From assembly GCF_017315945.1 (NCBI RefSeq), contig NZ_JAFLWI010000024.1:1-36033 (forward strand): a stretch of 36,033 nucleotides of DNA, given 5' to 3'. Below the pieces are notes generated by a model. That model worked only from the letters and a program-made list of their open reading frames with translations, had not been told where the DNA came from and did not search any database. A program made the position numbers and the translations under genes. Source of the stretch: Candidatus Enterococcus courvalinii. GTDB lineage: Bacteria > Bacillota > Bacilli > Lactobacillales > Enterococcaceae. Position 1 is the stretch's first letter. Each line of letters begins with the position of its first letter. Positions 33,090 to 36,033 of the stretch are shown piece after piece.

Positions 33090-33187
33090 TATGTTTTGTA
33101 GTTAGCTATTTTTAGTTATGTTTGTTCTATAATAGTAAGAAAAATAGTGTAGCAGGAAATTTGGAAACACAGGAAGGGGCGTATCAA

Positions 33188-36001
33188 TTGACAAAGCGTA
33201 TTGACCGAATTTATCTCTATGTCAAAGAAAAAACCGCTCATTTAACAAAAGCAGAAGCCGATCAAGGAGTAACCACTCAAGAAATCGCTGAAATATTAGG
33301 AATTCAACGAACAAATAGTAGTAAAGATTTAAACCAGTTAGTTCGTGAAGGAAAATTAGTCAAGTCCGATGGCAGACCAGTCCGTTACATATATCAAAAG
33401 GCAGACGTATATCAAAAACCTGTAAGCAAGCACGTGGTTAGTTACAAAGAGGATGTTCTACCAGTTGAGGAACCAATCGTTCATATTGATACAAAAGATA
33501 TTTTTTCCAAAATTATTGGTGAAAATGGCAGTATGAAAAATGCTGTTGAACAGGCAAAAGCTGCCATCTTATATCCGCCTAGAGGGTTAAATTGTTTGAT
33601 TACAGGGCCAACTGGCTCAGGGAAAACTTATTTTGCACATGCAATGTTTCATTTCGCCAAAGCAAATCATGTGATTGATGAAGAAAAAGAATTGATTGTG
33701 TTTAATTGTGCCGATTATGCAAATAATCCAGAATTATTGATGAGTCATCTTTTTGGTTATACAAAAGGAGCATTTACGGGTGCGGCTGAAGAAAAAATGG
33801 GGATTATCGACCAAGCAGACGGTGGGATGCTCTTTCTAGATGAAATTCATCGTTTACCGCCGGAAGGACAAGAAATGATCTTTTATTTTATGGATCACGG
33901 AACTTATAGCCGACTAGGTGAGACAACAAAATCACATGAAGCAAATGTCCGCATCGTTGGTGCAACGACAGAAGACCCAGGTTCTTCCTTATTGGAAACG
34001 TTTGTGAGACGGATTCCAATCAACATCCAACTACCGTCTTTCGAAAAGCGACCTGCTAATGAAAAAGTCGATTTGGTAAAGATTATGATTGCTCATGAAG
34101 CGAATCGAATCCAACGAAAAATTTCTCTGACAGAAGATGTTGCTAAAGCCTTGATTGGTAGCGTTACTTATGGGAATATTGGACAATTGAAATCAAACAT
34201 TCAATTGATTTGCGCACGTGGATTCCTAAACCATATGAACTCACCTGAAATTTCGATTACTGTTAGTGATTTGACAGAAGGGATTCGAAGCGGGCTAATT
34301 CAATTAGCTAGCAACCGCGTAGCAATGGCAGAGCTATCAAAAATTTTAGAACCAAAATTAACCATCGTACCAAACGATGACATGATGAAAATCCAATCAG
34401 ACTCGTATGAATTGCCTTATAACTTATACGATATTATTGGGGACAAAGCGGCTTTGTTGAAATCTGATGGCTTAGATCAAGAAGCAATCAACCATTTTAT
34501 TTCGACAGATATCAATATTCATTTGAAATCTTTTTATAAAGATCATGGATTTTCTTTCAATGCTGATAATAAATTGGCTGAATTTGTTGATCCTAAAGTC
34601 ATTGAAGTGACACATCAAATTTATAGTATGGTTAAGAACTCTTTGCCTTATGAATTTCAACAGAATTTTATTTATGCGATGAGTTTGCATATCAGTTCAT
34701 TTTTGAAAAAAATCAATTTAGGGGAAGAACGACACACGAATGATAACATTCGAGAAATGACGTTTGATTTTCCAGAAGAGTATGCAGTTGCAAAAGAAGT
34801 CCGTAAATACATTGAAGAATACTTTCAAGTTCGTATTCCAGAAAGTGAAGATTATTATTTGACAGTCTTGCTAGTGTCTTTACGAGCAAATCAAGCAACT
34901 GGCCGCATCGGCGTTGTGGTCGCAGCTCACGGAAACAGTACAGCTAGTAGTATGGTTCAAGTAGTAAAACAACTTTTAGATGTTGAAAATGTTCGAGCAG
35001 TTGATATGCCGTTGGACATGGATCCTAAAACGGCTCTTAGCCGAATTGAACGAAAGGTTCAAGAGGTTGATGAAGGAAGCGGTGTTATCCTGTTAGTTGA
35101 TATGGGCTCATTGGCTTCGTTCAATACGCAAATTCAGCGAGAGACAGGAATTCCGATTCGAACAGTAGATATGGTGACAACATCATTAGTTTTAGAAACT
35201 GTTCGAAAAGTTTCTGTTTTAGGAACAGATCTAGACACGCTTTATGACTCCTTAAAAAACTTTCGTGGGTACGCGGCTGTTTCTCCTGTGACAGCTAGTG
35301 AGAAGCCAGTTCAAGAGCGAAAAGCAATTTTAGCTATTTGTGCTTCAGGAGAAGGTACGGCAAAAAGAATCAAGGAATTGATTGAGCGTGCGGTAAGTAA
35401 ACGACAAGAAGCAGAACTGACGGTTTTAGCTTTATCCATCGTTGAATTAGAAAAAGAACTACCGCGTATTCAAGCAGATTATCAAGTGATTGCTACTACA
35501 GGAATCACTGATCCTAAAATTGCGGCACCGTTTATTCCGCTTGAGCGCTTTATTGATCAAAATATTGAATTGATTTTAGACCAATTGTTACTTGAAGCAG
35601 ATTTAGAAGAAGCACCAGAGGTTTCTTTAACTGAAGAAACGGCGAAAGAAACATGTGTGGAATTCATATCAGATAACTTTACTTTTATTAATGGAAGAAA
35701 ACTGATTGATCCTATTTGGGATTTTGCTGAAGATGTGACAGAAAGTATTGGATTAGCTAACAAAGAATATGGCTTTAAAATCAATTTGGTTATGCACACA
35801 GCAGGGATGATTGAACGAATCGTATTAAATGAACCGTTGACTGCCGAAAAAACAGAGTTGGATCAAATGGTTCAAGATCCGTTTTATACAATGCTTCAAA
35901 GTTTAATTGCTCCGTTAGAGAAAAGAGTGAACTTAAAGGTTCCTTTAGTTGAAAGCTATTATATTTTACGTTTGATCCATAATCAGTTGGCAAAAATTTG
36001 A
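33188..36001 (+). CDS. Sigma-54-dependent PTS operon regulator (LevR/MptR-type)
   Basis: 937-residue activator of a mannose-class PTS operon. Domains in order: winged helix (about 5-60), AAA+ sigma-54 interaction domain with Walker A GPTGSGKT (130-137), GAFTGA (184-189, contacts sigma-54) and Walker B FLDE (about 206-209), PRD1 (about 430-560, His491 in SLHISSF), EIIA-Man-like domain (His571 in AAHGNST), EIIB-like domain (Cys708 in AICASGEGT) and PRD2 (His860 in VMHTAG). PTS phosphorylation of the His/Cys sites sets activity. I start at TTG 33188, 8 bases after AGGAAGGGG; the frame upstream to 33122 crosses a TATAAT. The controlled operon and its -12/-24 promoter probably lie beyond the window. 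Confidence 0.93.
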   Translation: MTKRIDRIYLYVKEKTAHLTKAEADQGVTTQEIAEILGIQRTNSSKDLNQLVREGKLVKSDGRPVRYIYQKADVYQKPVSKHVVSYKEDVLPVEEPIVHIDTKDIFSKIIGENGSMKNAVEQAKAAILYPPRGLNCLITGPTGSGKTYFAHAMFHFAKANHVIDEEKELIVFNCADYANNPELLMSHLFGYTKGAFTGAAEEKMGIIDQADGGMLFLDEIHRLPPEGQEMIFYFMDHGTYSRLGETTKSHEANVRIVGATTEDPGSSLLETFVRRIPINIQLPSFEKRPANEKVDLVKIMIAHEANRIQRKISLTEDVAKALIGSVTYGNIGQLKSNIQLICARGFLNHMNSPEISITVSDLTEGIRSGLIQLASNRVAMAELSKILEPKLTIVPNDDMMKIQSDSYELPYNLYDIIGDKAALLKSDGLDQEAINHFISTDINIHLKSFYKDHGFSFNADNKLAEFVDPKVIEVTHQIYSMVKNSLPYEFQQNFIYAMSLHISSFLKKINLGEERHTNDNIREMTFDFPEEYAVAKEVRKYIEEYFQVRIPESEDYYLTVLLVSLRANQATGRIGVVVAAHGNSTASSMVQVVKQLLDVENVRAVDMPLDMDPKTALSRIERKVQEVDEGSGVILLVDMGSLASFNTQIQRETGIPIRTVDMVTTSLVLETVRKVSVLGTDLDTLYDSLKNFRGYAAVSPVTASEKPVQERKAILAICASGEGTAKRIKELIERAVSKRQEAELTVLALSIVELEKELPRIQADYQVIATTGITDPKIAAPFIPLERFIDQNIELILDQLLLEADLEEAPEVSLTEETAKETCVEFISDNFTFINGRKLIDPIWDFAEDVTESIGLANKEYGFKINLVMHTAGMIERIVLNEPLTAEKTELDQMVQDPFYTMLQSLIAPLEKRVNLKVPLVESYYILRLIHNQLAKI

Positions 36002-36033
36002 TACACTCAATGAACAATACACAAAAAGGATAC

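Noticed and set aside
33122-33187. Upstream start (TTG 33122) of the LevR-type gene
   Set aside because: No ribosome site, and the region contains promoter-like sequence; TTG 33188 follows AGGAAGGGG.

Overview
The window looks like chromosome of a low-GC Firmicute, most likely an Enterococcus close to the E. faecalis group. Reasons: AT-rich DNA with strong AGGAGG ribosome sites, frequent TTG starts, a dltXABCD operon beside a BceAB-type transporter and nrdDG (as I recall the order around EF2746-EF2755 in E. faecalis V583), an L21 leader upstream of rplU-prp-rpmA with a Prp-cleaved L27, and a LevR/MptR-type activator. Species assignment is inference; no search was run.

Layout. 1-5680: the 3' end of a repeat-rich surface protein gene, a decayed YgbA_NO-type gene, then a tight unit of a membrane GT2 glycosyltransferase, a 26-residue membrane microprotein, a UDP-GlcNAc 2-epimerase and an Mga-like regulator. 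5743-8676 (minus): anaerobic ribonucleotide reductase nrdD and activase nrdG, with two NrdR-like boxes upstream. 8972-16554: BceAB-type transporter (probable SapAB) followed by dltX-A-B-C-D for D-alanylation of teichoic acids. 16586-17008: four imperfect ~119-bp tandem units and a strong terminator. 17102-20815: M42 aminopeptidase, DUF975 membrane protein, metallo-beta-lactamase-fold hydrolase, lipoate-protein ligase. 20880-23438: a divergent pair of apparently inactive enzymes, a GHKL histidine-kinase-like membrane protein lacking its phospho-acceptor His and a SipW-like signal peptidase lacking catalytic Ser and His. 23552-28458: O-methyltransferase, tRNA-Arg(UCU), GNAT, DUF1697, SulP transporter, family-4-like uracil-DNA glycosylase. 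28557-29690: promoter, L21 leader, rplU-prp-rpmA. 29822-31278: GntR/UTRA regulator, small Xre regulator, 51-residue membrane protein. 31364-36001: secreted leucine-rich-repeat protein and a sigma-54-dependent LevR-type PTS regulator.

How the genes work together. The envelope theme is strong: the surface protein, the GT2/WecB unit, the antimicrobial-peptide sensor/transporter and the dlt operon all act at the cell wall. The rest is housekeeping (dNTP synthesis without oxygen, lipoylation, ribosomal proteins, base-excision repair) and local regulators. There is no phage, insertion sequence, CRISPR array or obvious island. The most interesting items are the GHKL pseudokinase, the inactive signal-peptidase-like protein divergent from it, the hidden microprotein between the glycosyltransferase and WecB, the repeat array behind dltD, and the Xre gene with a palindrome overlapping a promoter for a 51-residue membrane peptide.
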